DNA of 64,000 bases from Paenibacillus sp. MBLB1832 (lineage in GTDB: Bacteria > Bacillota > Bacilli > Paenibacillales > NBRC-103111): positions 4,173,001-4,237,000 of the forward strand of contig NZ_CP130319.1 of the NCBI RefSeq assembly GCF_032271945.1, given 5' to 3'. The position numbers were made by a program, and so were the translations under genes. The stretch's first letter is position 1; each line of letters begins with the position of its first letter. Below, piece by piece: positions 35,336 through 44,232 of this stretch. The notes below the pieces were generated by a model that saw nothing but the letters and a program-made list of their open reading frames with translations, was not told the origin of the DNA and did not search any database.

Positions 35336-36241
35336 ATGGAATTCCCTCGCATTTATTTACAAGAATCCCTTTCAATCGGGCATCTGATTTCCTTTCACTA
35401 TTTTGAATATGCCAAAGGCTTTGTATTCGACGGTGAGCAGCATGACTTCTGGGAAATTCTCTATGTGGACAAAGGTGAAGTCGAAGTGCGCGCCGATGAT
35501 GTCGTCCATGTGTTGCAACAAGGGAATATGATCTTTCATAAACCTGAAGAGTTCCATACCGTGCATGTCAGTCATGCGCATAAACCGCCCAACCTCATCG
35601 TGATCGCTTTCGCGTGTGAGTCAACCGCCATGTCGAAGTTAGCGAATAAAGTAGTATCTCTCTCCGATCGCGAGCGCAATATGCTGTCTATGCTTACGCA
35701 GGAAGGGTTTAACGCTTTTCTCCCTCCCTTCGATTCCCCTTCAGAACATCAATTAGAACGAAATCCGGAAGCACCCTTTGCCAGTGAACAACTGATCAAA
35801 TCCTATTTGGAAATGCTGCTCATCACATTAATCCGCAAGCAAGAGGCGGGTGCTCAGCCCGAAACGCAGAAATTTAAGCAATCCTCCTTGCAAAAGGAAA
35901 AGGCCGAGTCGCTGAAGGTTCAGCAAATCATCACCTATTTAAACGACCATCTTGCCGATTCCTTTACGCTCGATCATCTCTGCCAAACGTTTCATCTCGG
36001 CAAAAGCCGGATGAAAGATCTATTCCAATCCCAGAAAGGAATAGGCGTGATGGAAGCCTTCAAATCACTCAAAATTGAACAGGCTAAAACCTATCTGCGT
36101 GAAGGCAATTACAATATCACCGAAGTTGCAAATTTGCTCGGTTATACGAGTATTCATTATTTTTCACGGGATTTTAAGAAAACGGTTGGCATGTCGCCCT
36201 CGGATTATGCGAAATCGGTGAAAGCCAGAGTTTATAGCTAA
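35336..36241 (+). CDS. AraC-family regulator with cupin sensor domain, 301 aa
   Basis: The N-terminal cupin has DFWEILYVDKGEVEV and GNMIFHKPEEFHTV, with His and Glu residues that bind ligand or metal in relatives. A linker follows, then an AraC double helix-turn-helix from about 205 (LDHLCQTFHLGKSRMKDLF and LGYTSIHYFSRDFKKTVGMS). ATG 35336 follows GAGAGGACGG. The 137-bp region shared with the isomerase gene suggests it activates or represses that operon. Confidence 0.9.
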   Translation: MEFPRIYLQESLSIGHLISFHYFEYAKGFVFDGEQHDFWEILYVDKGEVEVRADDVVHVLQQGNMIFHKPEEFHTVHVSHAHKPPNLIVIAFACESTAMSKLANKVVSLSDRERNMLSMLTQEGFNAFLPPFDSPSEHQLERNPEAPFASEQLIKSYLEMLLITLIRKQEAGAQPETQKFKQSSLQKEKAESLKVQQIITYLNDHLADSFTLDHLCQTFHLGKSRMKDLFQSQKGIGVMEAFKSLKIEQAKTYLREGNYNITEVANLLGYTSIHYFSRDFKKTVGMSPSDYAKSVKARVYS

Positions 36242-36285
36242 AAAGGCCGCCCGCTCGTAGATTTCTCTACCAGCAGGCGGCTTTT
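36241..36285. terminator. Bidirectional terminator between AraC gene and queC
   Basis: AAAAGGCCGCC / GGCGGCTTTT with one bulged G; A and T runs at either side serve both converging genes. Confidence 0.85.
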
Positions 36286-36288
36286 GCT

Positions 36289-36990
36289 TTAAGTTAAATA
36301 AGGTATCGGATCGGTCGATCCTGCTTCTTCAAAGCCTTTCAAACGCAGTCGGCAGGAGTCGCACACACCGCAAGCTTCCGCTTTGCCATTGTAACAAGAC
36401 GTTGTCAGCTCGTAAGGCACGCCAATTTTCAAGCCTTCTTCAATGATCTGTGCTTTCGTCCAAGAAATTAATGGCGTTTCAATTGTAATGCCTTTCCCTT
36501 CAACGCCAACCTTCGTCGCTAGCGCAATCACTTCTTCAACCTTATGAATAAATTCAGGACGGCAGTCCGGATAGCCGCTGTAATCCAAAGCATTCACACC
36601 GATGTAGATCGCTTGGGAGCCCGTTACTTCAGCATATGAGGTTGCGATCGAAAGGAAAAGCAGATTGCGCCCAGGTACATAAGTGACTGGAATTTCAGAA
36701 GCATCCGCCGCGGTTCCGTTCATCACATCAGGCACATCAATCGCATCATCCGTCAACGCACTTCCGCCAAAATCACGCAGGAAATCCAATTTAATGATTT
36801 TGTGGCGAGCGCTTACGCCATAATGCTCAGCAACCTGCTTGGCATTCTCTATTTCAATCTTGTGACGTTGACCGTAGTCGAATGAGATCGGGAATAAGTC
36901 ATATCCCGCTTCTTGGGCTAGTCCCATACATGTCGTGCTATCTAAACCGCCGCTCAGGATGACAACAGCTCTTTTCTTCATTTCACCCAT
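36289..36990 (-). CDS. queC: 7-cyano-7-deazaguanine synthase
   Basis: QueC converts 7-carboxy-7-deazaguanine to preQ0 with ATP and ammonia, in queuosine tRNA modification. The ATP pyrophosphatase loop SGGLDSTT is at residues 13-20 and a C-terminal zinc site is formed by CYNGKAEACGVCDSC. The length of 233 residues is normal. It is the third gene of queD-queE-queC. ATG 36990 follows AAGAGGTG; an internal ATG at codon 4 is an alternative. Confidence 0.97.
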   Translation of the reverse strand: MGEMKKRAVVILSGGLDSTTCMGLAQEAGYDLFPISFDYGQRHKIEIENAKQVAEHYGVSARHKIIKLDFLRDFGGSALTDDAIDVPDVMNGTAADASEIPVTYVPGRNLLFLSIATSYAEVTGSQAIYIGVNALDYSGYPDCRPEFIHKVEEVIALATKVGVEGKGITIETPLISWTKAQIIEEGLKIGVPYELTTSCYNGKAEACGVCDSCRLRLKGFEEAGSTDPIPYLT

Positions 36991-37035
36991 GACTTACACC
37001 TCTTTATCTAAAATATAACGGAGCGATGCTGCCGC

Positions 37036-37716
37036 CTAAACGCCTCGCATCGCTGGATCCCAAATGATTTTGTGAAGCTGCATGTTCAGCTTCACCTTGG
37101 ATAAGCCCGCTGCCAGCATCAAGTCCACCAGCTTGCGCGGCGGCATCGTTTCCCAGACGGGGCTGAACATCGGCAATGCCTTTGTCGGATATTGCTCCAG
37201 TACACGAACAGCCGTCTCGAAGTCGTGGTCGCTTCCGATCACAAATTTCAACTCATCCTGCTCGCGCAGCAGCTCGAAGTTGCTGTAGATCATCTGATCC
37301 ATCTCACCGGAATCCGGCAGCTTGAAATCCATCACATAGCGCACCTTGGGTGATGTGATTTTCGCTACGAACGGCGCCAGATCGATCGCCCCGTTCGTCT
37401 CGATGTGCAAGTCATCGACCTGCTCAAGTGCGGCGAGCGCTTCAATGAGTGCGAGCGACTTGTCGCCGTACAGGAGCGGCTCGCCTCCTGTCAGGCAAAT
37501 ATGCCGGGAGCGGAACGTCTGAACTTTGCTGATAATTTCAGCAATGGTCATGACGTTCTCGGCTTCCGCCGGCGGGTAGCTGTACGTGGTGTCACACCAC
37601 GTGCAGCGCAGGTTGCAACCAAAAAGACGGACGAAGATCGTCGGGAACCCGGCACGGGTTCCTTCCCCTTCAACCGTCTCAAAAATCTCGACCATGGGAA
37701 TGCGAATATCGCGCAT
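37036..37716 (-). CDS. queE: 7-carboxy-7-deazaguanine synthase
   Basis: QueE is a radical-SAM enzyme that contracts 6-carboxytetrahydropterin to 7-carboxy-7-deazaguanine. The cluster motif is GCNLRCTWCDT (CX3CX2C) near residue 35, with EGEGTRAG before it and CLTGGEPLL after it. The ATG at 37716 shares one base with the queD stop (TAATG) and has GGAGGAGG upstream inside queD; the longer open frame to 37776 lies within queD and is not used. Length from this start is 226. Confidence 0.97.
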   Translation of the reverse strand: MRDIRIPMVEIFETVEGEGTRAGFPTIFVRLFGCNLRCTWCDTTYSYPPAEAENVMTIAEIISKVQTFRSRHICLTGGEPLLYGDKSLALIEALAALEQVDDLHIETNGAIDLAPFVAKITSPKVRYVMDFKLPDSGEMDQMIYSNFELLREQDELKFVIGSDHDFETAVRVLEQYPTKALPMFSPVWETMPPRKLVDLMLAAGLSKVKLNMQLHKIIWDPAMRGV

Positions 37717-38189
37717 TATACGTCCTCCTCCATCATCGCACGCGTGATGGCTGCATAACTGGTCGGCGTTTCCCACAGGCGAATCTCGTCCAAAGTAATC
37801 GCAGGATACAGCTTTTCATCAAGCAGTGCTTGGTGGATCTCTTCGTAGATCCATACCACCATGTTCTCTGCTGTTGTATTCATCGGAGGCAGAACGTCGT
37901 TCAAATATTTGTGATCCAATCGATCAATCACTCGTTCTTTCGTAATGCGTTTGATATCTCCAAAATCGATCGCGATCCCTCGGCTATCCACTTTTCCACG
38001 CATAATCACTTGCAGCTTGTACGTGTGGCCATGTAGACTTTTACATTTTCCCTCATAACAATGCAGATGATGCGCACTGTCAAACGTAAATTCTTTGGAA
38101 ACCAAAACGGATTTATGGTGATATTTCAATTGATTCTCTTGGATGTCTCGCCCCAATTCTTGCACATCTCTTGGGATTTCATAACTCAT
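37716..38189 (-). CDS. queD: 6-carboxy-5,6,7,8-tetrahydropterin synthase
   Basis: QueD makes 6-carboxytetrahydropterin from dihydroneopterin triphosphate. Zinc histidines: SAHHLHCYEGKCKSLHGHTY gives one His and the later HGH pair, and the Cys of GKCKSLHG is catalytic. LDHKYLNDV and TAENMVVWI complete the T-fold signature. ATG 38189 follows AGAGGTGATAATG. A TATAAT-like box about 40 bp upstream is a plausible promoter; no preQ1 riboswitch was recognised. Confidence 0.96.
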   Translation of the reverse strand: MSYEIPRDVQELGRDIQENQLKYHHKSVLVSKEFTFDSAHHLHCYEGKCKSLHGHTYKLQVIMRGKVDSRGIAIDFGDIKRITKERVIDRLDHKYLNDVLPPMNTTAENMVVWIYEEIHQALLDEKLYPAITLDEIRLWETPTSYAAITRAMMEEDV

Positions 38190-38258
38190 TCATTATCACC
38201 TCTTTAATAGAAAAAAAACAGTACTCTACATTATATCATAAATGGACAGATTGTCACC

Positions 38259-38540
38259 CTACATCCCCGTGGAAGAATTTCGTGACTTTTTGTTCATCCA
38301 ATCCAGATGGCCGCGAATCTCCTGCATGCGCTCGTTCTCCTCACGGAGGTCAGCTTCAATTAAAGCAGTTAGCGCTTCAATTTGTCCAACGACAGATTCA
38401 GGAAGCTCCACTTCTTCCAGTGATTTCACGATATATAGCAAGCATTGCAGCGTTTCTTCCATCAAGCTCTTCTTATTCCCTGTCAACACCACTTCACTCA
38501 AAAAAATAAGATGATTCAACTCTTTTTGTGTTAGTTTCAA
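38259..38540 (-). CDS. Small helical protein of unknown function, 93 aa
   Basis: Predicted to be almost all alpha-helical, acidic in the second half (LIEADLREENERMQE), and ends in a basic tail. No domain was recognised. There is no in-frame ATG; TTG 38540 is preferred because AAAGGGG lies 9 nt upstream, while the TTG at 38576 lacks a ribosome site. It lies upstream of queD on the same strand, separated by about 70 bp. Its role cannot be deduced. Confidence 0.65.
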   Translation of the reverse strand: MKLTQKELNHLIFLSEVVLTGNKKSLMEETLQCLLYIVKSLEEVELPESVVGQIEALTALIEADLREENERMQEIRGHLDWMNKKSRNSSTGM

Positions 38541-38751
38541 GAGGAACAACCCCTTTCTTTCTCCATTATCCAACATTTTCCGACAACGCGAAAGACTCTC
38601 TTGACAACTCTAACTATAACATTTATGATTACAGTAAATTGTTATAAAGTTGTTTACAGTTCATCGATCAATTTCCAATGAATTACACACATGCTTTTTG
38701 ATAGATGAACAACAATAAAAAGAACTTATTTTATCCTTGGAGGGATTCCTA

Positions 38752-39381
38752 ATGAGTACACAAGTACAAACTGCGGTTTTGAAAGTCATCGAAGATCGTC
38801 ATTCCGTTAAACAATACCAAGCAGGGCATACGATTCCGAAGGCTGATCTTGATCAGATCCTGACTTCCGCTTCCCTAGCGCCATCCTCATGGAATCTTCA
38901 ACACTGGAAATTGCTTGTGATCGACGATCAAGCACAGAAAGAAAAATTGCTGCCAATCGCTTACGGTCAAAAGCAAATCGTGGAGAGTTCCGTCGTTATC
39001 GCTGTTCTTGGTGATCTTGAAGCGAACAAAAACGCGCAAGCTGTATTCGGCCCTGCTGTAGCAGGCGGCTTCTTGCCTCAAGCTGTAATGGATTCACTTG
39101 TAGGCCAAATCGAAGGCGCGTATCAATACCCGCAAGTTGCTCGTGATGAAGCGATCCGTAACGGTTCGTTAGCCGCGATGAATTTGATGCTTGCTGCGAA
39201 AGCACTTGGCTATGACACTTGCCCAATGGGCGGCTATGATGCTGGTAAATTCGTTGAAGCTTTCAACGTTCCTTCCCGATATGTTCCTGTTATGTTGATC
39301 GCAGTTGGTTTGGCTGCTTCGCCAGCTCGTTCTGCAGGCCGTTTCTCCCTTGATCAAATTACCGTTTCCAACTCCTTCTAA
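38752..39381 (+). CDS. Nitroreductase-family FMN oxidoreductase, YdgI/MhqN type, 209 aa
   Basis: Single nitroreductase fold: RHSVKQYQAG near residue 16 binds FMN phosphate, APSSWNLQHWKLLVI contacts the isoalloxazine, and LGYDTCPMGGYD near residue 158 is the C-terminal signature. It reduces quinones, nitro compounds or similar electrophiles with NAD(P)H. ATG 38752 has GGAGGGATTCCTA immediately upstream. A 175-bp A/T-rich promoter region precedes it. Confidence 0.93.
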   Translation: MSTQVQTAVLKVIEDRHSVKQYQAGHTIPKADLDQILTSASLAPSSWNLQHWKLLVIDDQAQKEKLLPIAYGQKQIVESSVVIAVLGDLEANKNAQAVFGPAVAGGFLPQAVMDSLVGQIEGAYQYPQVARDEAIRNGSLAAMNLMLAAKALGYDTCPMGGYDAGKFVEAFNVPSRYVPVMLIAVGLAASPARSAGRFSLDQITVSNSF

Positions 39382-39396
39382 TTCGTTGATGAATAT

Positions 39397-39440
39397 GAAA
39401 AAGGCATGGGTCTCATTCGTTGAGACTTCATGCCCTTTTT
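39397..39440. terminator. Bidirectional terminator
   Basis: AAAAAGGCATG / CATGCCCTTTTT with an inner GTCTC / GAGAC stem, between the converging nitroreductase and the three-module protein. Confidence 0.9.
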
Positions 39441-39461
39441 AATTTTAATGATGGAATCGCG

Positions 39462-40547
39462 TTAATGCAGCTGTTCGGTTTCGAATAAAATCTCATCAAT
39501 CAGCTTATTCCGATATAACATGGAGAGATTGAACGTTTCGTACTCTTGTTCCTTATCCAACTCTTCCAGCAGCAGCGTCGCAATTAATTCGCGGTCATCC
39601 GAATCACCTGGCTCCCGGAAATCAATAAACCCCGTTAGCTGCCGCGAGCTGATATCTACCGTTGCTGTGCCAATGGGCAAATCTCCATGTGATTGTTGAT
39701 AAATTTCATAGGAAAGCGTGTCCAGATCATCACGAACCATTACAATGGAATAGTCATCTCGCATTGGGATCCACATATCATCTTCCCCTTGAATTTCATC
39801 CACCAAATCCAGCATATCAATGTGTGTTAACTCCACCGTATCCACCGTTTCCCCATTGTAGACCATATGGAAGACGAACGTGTCCGTTTGCTCCTCATCA
39901 AAATCCCCCACTATCAACTCCGTAACAATATCCATCTCTGCATCAAAAGGATCGAATCGCCAGATGATCTCACCAATGACCTCTGACCCATAGATGTGCA
40001 AATTCGCTTCTGCGACCAATTCCGAGTCCTTTTCAAAGACATGATACTCAACACTGCTCCGATTCTCACTGACAACAACCAACTCGTAGCCTTGGTGCTG
40101 TCTGACGTCATGCAGCATATCCATTTGGGATACGGATTCATCCTCCTCCCTATCCACCATGGTAAGCTCTCCCCGCAACCATGAATAATTGAGTTCATCA
40201 TCATGAAGCAAATCCTCGCTAGTCCATTCATCCTCGTCCACGATGGACGGTCCAATCGCATGATCCGTCGCAATCACAAAATCATAATCACTATAGCTGA
40301 CGATCACTTCACATTCCGAAATGCCCAAGGCATCGATCGCACTTTGAATATACGATTGTGCATAATCGTAAACCTCCTGCTTGCCCTGGAGCGAAATGGA
40401 CTGCTTCTCCAGATGAATCGCGCCTTTGAGACGATCCGATTCCCTGTAGACTAGCGTTAACGTACCGACAAACTCCCCATTGTACATAATATCGCAGACT
40501 TCACCGCCTGCTGTTTTCAGGTCGGGTCTTAGCATAATATCGGCCAC
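39462..40547 (-). CDS. Acidic protein of three related modules, 361 aa
   Basis: No signal peptide and strongly acidic. Three stretches, about 10-125, 148-262 and 268-361, share a layout: a strand pair with a Tyr-rich core (VYRESDRLKG, YHVFEKDSEL, YEIYQQSHGD), a charged helix and a closing strand (FVFHMVYNGETVDTVELTH versus FNLSMLYRNKLIDEILFETE). I read this as internal triplication of a roughly 110-residue fold. The function is unknown to me. GTG 40547 follows AGGAGG with 10 nt spacing. Confidence 0.75.
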   Translation of the reverse strand: MADIMLRPDLKTAGGEVCDIMYNGEFVGTLTLVYRESDRLKGAIHLEKQSISLQGKQEVYDYAQSYIQSAIDALGISECEVIVSYSDYDFVIATDHAIGPSIVDEDEWTSEDLLHDDELNYSWLRGELTMVDREEDESVSQMDMLHDVRQHQGYELVVVSENRSSVEYHVFEKDSELVAEANLHIYGSEVIGEIIWRFDPFDAEMDIVTELIVGDFDEEQTDTFVFHMVYNGETVDTVELTHIDMLDLVDEIQGEDDMWIPMRDDYSIVMVRDDLDTLSYEIYQQSHGDLPIGTATVDISSRQLTGFIDFREPGDSDDRELIATLLLEELDKEQEYETFNLSMLYRNKLIDEILFETEQLH

Positions 40548-40696
40548 GACTTACTCGCCTCCTCTACAGCTCTTGTGTCATTCTTCTATAGAATGCCCAA
40601 CATCGTCCAAAATATGTGCAATCAGGATATCCGTCTATACACTTCTGCCCCAACGTACATATCTTATCTTATAACAATCACCACGAAAGGGGGGGA

Positions 40697-40786
40697 ATGT
40701 CTATGTCAGGAGTAGGAACTTCCGCAGCTGCAGTTCTTGTACTTTTTATTCTTCTTGTTATCATCACTAGCGCATTCGTTATCTAA
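40697..40786 (+). CDS. YjcZ-family small sporulation membrane peptide, 29 aa
   Basis: A tiny gene not usually called: MSMSGVGTSAAAVLVLF followed by ILLVIITSAFVI. A short Gly/Ser N-terminus and one hydrophobic helix are the YjcZ/SscA pattern known from Bacillales spores. AAAGGGGGGG lies just before the ATG at 40697; a second ATG at 40703 has better spacing to it. A terminator follows 31 bp later. Confidence 0.8.
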   Translation: MSMSGVGTSAAAVLVLFILLVIITSAFVI

Positions 40787-40816
40787 TCGCCCTATTATAG
40801 GTAAAAGAATACAGAA

Positions 40817-40856
40817 AGACGATCTCCTGCCTTTTGGCTTGGGGATCGTCTTTTTC
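40817..40856. terminator. Terminator after the YjcZ-like gene
   Basis: AGACGATC (40817-40824) pairs with GATCGTCT (40844-40851), followed by TTTTCTATTT on the + strand; it abuts the stop of the convergent glycosyltransferase. Confidence 0.85.
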
Positions 40857-42295
40857 TATTTGGGTTGCTGCTGCGTTGTGTTGAGCTTCAGACGCTCTGT
40901 TTCAATGGCAGTGAGCTTCGATGTAATTAGCTTCCCAGCTCCTGGCTTATCCTTATGATGCGAGAAAATATCTCTCGCCCTCGCTAACTTCCCCGAACGC
41001 ATCGCCAATTCGCCTAACGCTGTTGCTGCCTTCCACTCACCAATCTGGTAATCGGCACTAACACTGCCGCGGTAATTGGGCAAGGAGGTGAGTGATTGTT
41101 TCAAACTCGTTTCCGCTGATTTTAGCAGCTCATCCGCTTGTCGCATTCGTACCTGGGCCAGCAAGTAATGGGCGTCTGGGAAATCAGGGGAATGTTGAAT
41201 TGCTTTATGACAAAATGCTTCCGCTTCTGAGTAATTTTTTCGCTGCATCATAATCTGAATAAGCAGTCGGTATATTTCAGGCATTCGACCAAATAACGGT
41301 GTTTGTCGTCCAAGACGTTCCGCCTCTAATAATGATGAGAGTGCTTGTTCCTCAAGTCCGAGTCCAAGCGACTCGCGCCCGTGGAACAACCAGTGACCTG
41401 GGTTTTCAGGCTCCTCTTCCACCATCAGAGTTAGCAATCGCAGATTGCGTTCCAGCTTGCCTCTGCTTTGGAGCACTGCTGGCTCATAGCCGTGATGGTC
41501 CAAACGGATTTTGACCGCTCGCCGGTACGTATCGAGTTGGTAAATCCCTTGCGCCGTACCGATCTGCTCATGGATGCGCCCGAAGTAGCGCAGATCACGT
41601 TGTGCTGGAAACATGCGGACTTGCGAAAAATCATGCTGAATCGTCCCATTCACTCGGTTGAGATGCCAAATGTGCAGAGCAGGGATGATGTTCAAGTGGT
41701 CGAACACACCTGCAACCTCTCTAATCGAGTGGACATCCTCTTGAAGCAAAACCTCGTCCGCGTCAATCCAAATGACCCAGTCCGTTTGCACATGCTGAAG
41801 TCCTTGGTTACGTGCGGCACCGAAGTTATCCGACCACACGATGGGGATCACCTTCACCTTCGGGAATTGAAGGGCAATCCTGCGCGTCTCGTCCGTCGAT
41901 GAATCCACGAGCAGGATTTCATCGACTGCGCCTTGCAGCGCATGGATACACTTCGCGATGTTCGCAGCTTCGTTGTGGGACAGAATCGCCGCGGTGACGG
42001 TCACCTTGGGAACATACAGGAGATCCTCGATGTCTGCTCGAGGATCTCCTGGTGGCATCTGCTGTATGCGCTTGAAGATGGGATTAACCCACTTCGCTTG
42101 TGGGTCTAGCAGCCAAGCGCGGTCGAAGACCCGCTTCGCTGCGCCAGCTTGCTGCTGGAGCAGCAGCGTTTCGCCAAGCATGACCCAGAGCTGCGCATCC
42201 AGCGGAGTCTGGCGGATCGCTTGGAAGAGCGCGGCTTCGGCTTCTTGGAGTTTGTGGGATTGAATTAGGGTGGTGAAGTGGTTAATTGGTTTCAT
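40856..42295 (-). CDS. TPR-flanked GT2 glycosyltransferase, 479 aa
   Basis: Residues about 1-85 and 280-440 form TPR-like helix pairs (ALFQAIRQTPLDAQLW; GHWLFHGRESLGLG). In between is a GT-A domain: TAAILSHNEAANIAKCI, DEILLVDSSTDET, and WIDADEV with the metal-binding DxD near 178-181. This layout is that of SunS/YkoT-like cytoplasmic transferases that glycosylate peptides or proteins. The start is uncertain: ATG 42295 overlaps the upstream gene by 14 bp and lacks a clear ribosome site; TTG 42361 is no better. The neighbouring secreted proteins are possible targets (inference). Confidence 0.85.
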   Translation of the reverse strand: MKPINHFTTLIQSHKLQEAEAALFQAIRQTPLDAQLWVMLGETLLLQQQAGAAKRVFDRAWLLDPQAKWVNPIFKRIQQMPPGDPRADIEDLLYVPKVTVTAAILSHNEAANIAKCIHALQGAVDEILLVDSSTDETRRIALQFPKVKVIPIVWSDNFGAARNQGLQHVQTDWVIWIDADEVLLQEDVHSIREVAGVFDHLNIIPALHIWHLNRVNGTIQHDFSQVRMFPAQRDLRYFGRIHEQIGTAQGIYQLDTYRRAVKIRLDHHGYEPAVLQSRGKLERNLRLLTLMVEEEPENPGHWLFHGRESLGLGLEEQALSSLLEAERLGRQTPLFGRMPEIYRLLIQIMMQRKNYSEAEAFCHKAIQHSPDFPDAHYLLAQVRMRQADELLKSAETSLKQSLTSLPNYRGSVSADYQIGEWKAATALGELAMRSGKLARARDIFSHHKDKPGAGKLITSKLTAIETERLKLNTTQQQPK

Positions 42296-43838
42296 TTGGT
42301 TTGATGAATGGAACTGTGTAGACGCGAGAACCGCTTGTGCCAGCTCCAAAATCTGGATCAATGGTTAATACCGTTCCAGTTGGACTCTGAATGTCACGGA
42401 CGGTTACGACGTAGGAACCTGAATCATAACTATAAGTTACCGATGCAACAGTTGACATAGAAACATAATCGCCGAAATTTGCCTTGAAATCTGAATATAA
42501 CGATATACTCTGGCCCCCTCCTTCATCACGATCCGGCTCATTCAGATAAACGTGGATATCGTTTTGATACCAAACGTACTCGCTGTTCTCTGTAAACGCT
42601 GTATATAGTTTTACTGTTGCACTTTTATCTGATTGCGTGCCAGCTTCAAACTTAATATAATCATGGCCAGTGGTATTATTATGATAATAGTACGGTGTCA
42701 CTACAGTGGAATCCGAGTACGACTTTGTAGAAATATGAACGATATGCTCACTAGTTTCCAACCAACCCTGGGTATGCGGTTCAATGGTTAGACTACTGAT
42801 ACCTGCATCGTTGGATGCATATAAATCTAAATTCTCAGGAATTTGTTGATCGTTAAAGCCATCAAAGACAATGTTACAATTAAGCTCTGTATGAAGTCCT
42901 TCATCATCATAAGCTGTAATTTTGGATATCTTGTAAGGTCCAACAGACTCAGGATACACCTCATACATATCAAACAATGTCACAAGATTTGATGATTCAT
43001 TCAGTTGGTCAACATAAACGGATTCTACCACCGTATTTGACCCATGTGAGAGTTCCAACTGATAACGAAGTTCGTCATCGCTTGTATCATTGAAAAATTC
43101 ATTCAAATCCAGCAATGCCCCCCCTGACATTATCAAGGAATGATCTAGCTTCTCAGCAGCATCTTTATGATTCAAGAATGGAACTACAGGATTGGATGTA
43201 TTCAATGTAGGTGCTGTATTAGGTGTAACAGTAACTGTAAAAGTCTGCTCAAACACACCCCCAAGGCCGTCACGCGCAATTGCCGTAAATGTGCTCGTCC
43301 CTACATGATGAGCCGCAATGACCCAACTTCCACTTTCAAGCGTGAAACTCGCTGCTGGATTCTCTACTGAATGATTAATGACATCAACATAAACAACATC
43401 TTCAAATGCATCAATCTCATCGCTGAAATAGAGTGACAGGTCCCCATCCAACGAATTGACCTCTATTTCTGAACCACTCTCAATTGTACGATTCGTAAAG
43501 GGATGATTAGGATGTGCAAGATTAAAAGTAGGCGCATGATTTCCAGGCTCATTTCCAGTATAATCAATTTTCCCAATTCCTTTTAACAGTTCTTTTGCAT
43601 CACCTTGTGATATTGCAGGACTTGACGTTAATTGTTTTACTACATCTCGAATATCAAAATTTCTTTCCACCAGAGTCTCATTTTCATCAACAACTATTAC
43701 ATCAAAGTTGTCCGTATAAGGAGTCCCAAATTGATTAAAAGAAATCGTAAACGTTGCAGTTTCCAACTCGTAATGGATGTATCTTAAGCAGTCCTGCAGA
43801 GCCATAGCCCTGCTCATTATATGCAATATCTGAACCAC
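42282..43838 (-). CDS. Secreted cadherin/Ig-like protein, C-terminal part after frameshift, 518 aa frame
   Basis: The frame holds several beta-sandwich repeats. NHAPTFNLAHPNHPF and NTAPTLNTSNPVVPF open two cadherin-like domains whose closing strands read FTVTVTPN. The first 20-25 residues are out of phase with the protein and only the part from about YELETATFTISF reads as real. The natural N-terminus is in the overlapping 43735-44115 frame, so the two are one gene broken by a single-base shift near 43765. It has no cell-wall anchor or SLH domain. Likely an extracellular adhesive or structural protein. Confidence 0.6.
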   Translation of the reverse strand: MVQILHIMSRAMALQDCLRYIHYELETATFTISFNQFGTPYTDNFDVIVVDENETLVERNFDIRDVVKQLTSSPAISQGDAKELLKGIGKIDYTGNEPGNHAPTFNLAHPNHPFTNRTIESGSEIEVNSLDGDLSLYFSDEIDAFEDVVYVDVINHSVENPAASFTLESGSWVIAAHHVGTSTFTAIARDGLGGVFEQTFTVTVTPNTAPTLNTSNPVVPFLNHKDAAEKLDHSLIMSGGALLDLNEFFNDTSDDELRYQLELSHGSNTVVESVYVDQLNESSNLVTLFDMYEVYPESVGPYKISKITAYDDEGLHTELNCNIVFDGFNDQQIPENLDLYASNDAGISSLTIEPHTQGWLETSEHIVHISTKSYSDSTVVTPYYYHNNTTGHDYIKFEAGTQSDKSATVKLYTAFTENSEYVWYQNDIHVYLNEPDRDEGGGQSISLYSDFKANFGDYVSMSTVASVTYSYDSGSYVVTVRDIQSPTGTVLTIDPDFGAGTSGSRVYTVPFIKPNETN

Positions 43839-44115
43839 TACTATTTGAGTTTGTACTTGTTACAGAAACATTAGTAATATAATTTCCATAAATAGCTTTC
43901 AAGTCCCGAATTGCAATTTCTTCTTCATGCAATGGAACGACTAGGTTACTAATCTCATCAACGATAGTTACTGGCTTAGGCGACGGCAATGTTTCTGTAC
44001 CATACGCATATGACACATAAGAACCCCCAACAATAAATGGCGCACCTACCAAAGCAGTACTCACCAAAAGAGCAGCCGTCTTTTCTTTTTTCGAATAAAG
44101 CTTACCTTGTTTCAT
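43735..44115 (-). CDS. N-terminal part of the secreted cadherin-like protein (before frameshift), about 126 aa
   Basis: It begins with a Sec signal peptide (MKQGKLYSKKEKTAALLVST then ALVGAPFIVGGSYVSYA) and a short Ser/Asn-rich mature region. The frame then runs through GSAGLLKIHPL to a stop at 43735, while the next frame continues as YELETATFTISF. Joining them needs the loss of one base in the minus-strand run around CATCCATTACG. The start at ATG 44115 has a weak ribosome site. Whether this is a true mutation or a base-calling error cannot be told here. Confidence 0.55.
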   Translation of the reverse strand: MKQGKLYSKKEKTAALLVSTALVGAPFIVGGSYVSYAYGTETLPSPKPVTIVDEISNLVVPLHEEEIAIRDLKAIYGNYITNVSVTSTNSNSSGSDIAYNEQGYGSAGLLKIHPLRVGNCNVYDFF

Positions 44116-44196
44116 CAATCAAAATCACATCCCACATCTATTATTCTTTCCCTCATTCTACCATAGGCTAATAGCACTAAAAACCCCCAAAACGAC

Positions 44197-44222
44197 AAAA
44201 AACCCCAAAAATTGAGGTTTTA
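44197..44222 (-). terminator. Terminator of the HAD phosphatase gene
   Basis: On the minus strand AAAACCTC / GGGGTTTT around AATTTTT, with a T run, 11 bp after the HAD stop. Confidence 0.75.
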
Positions 44223-44232
44223 TCGAAATATA

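Noticed and set aside
38190-38258. preQ1 riboswitch before queD
   Set aside because: No preQ1-type aptamer pattern is visible in the short leader; only a TATAAT-like box and a ribosome site.
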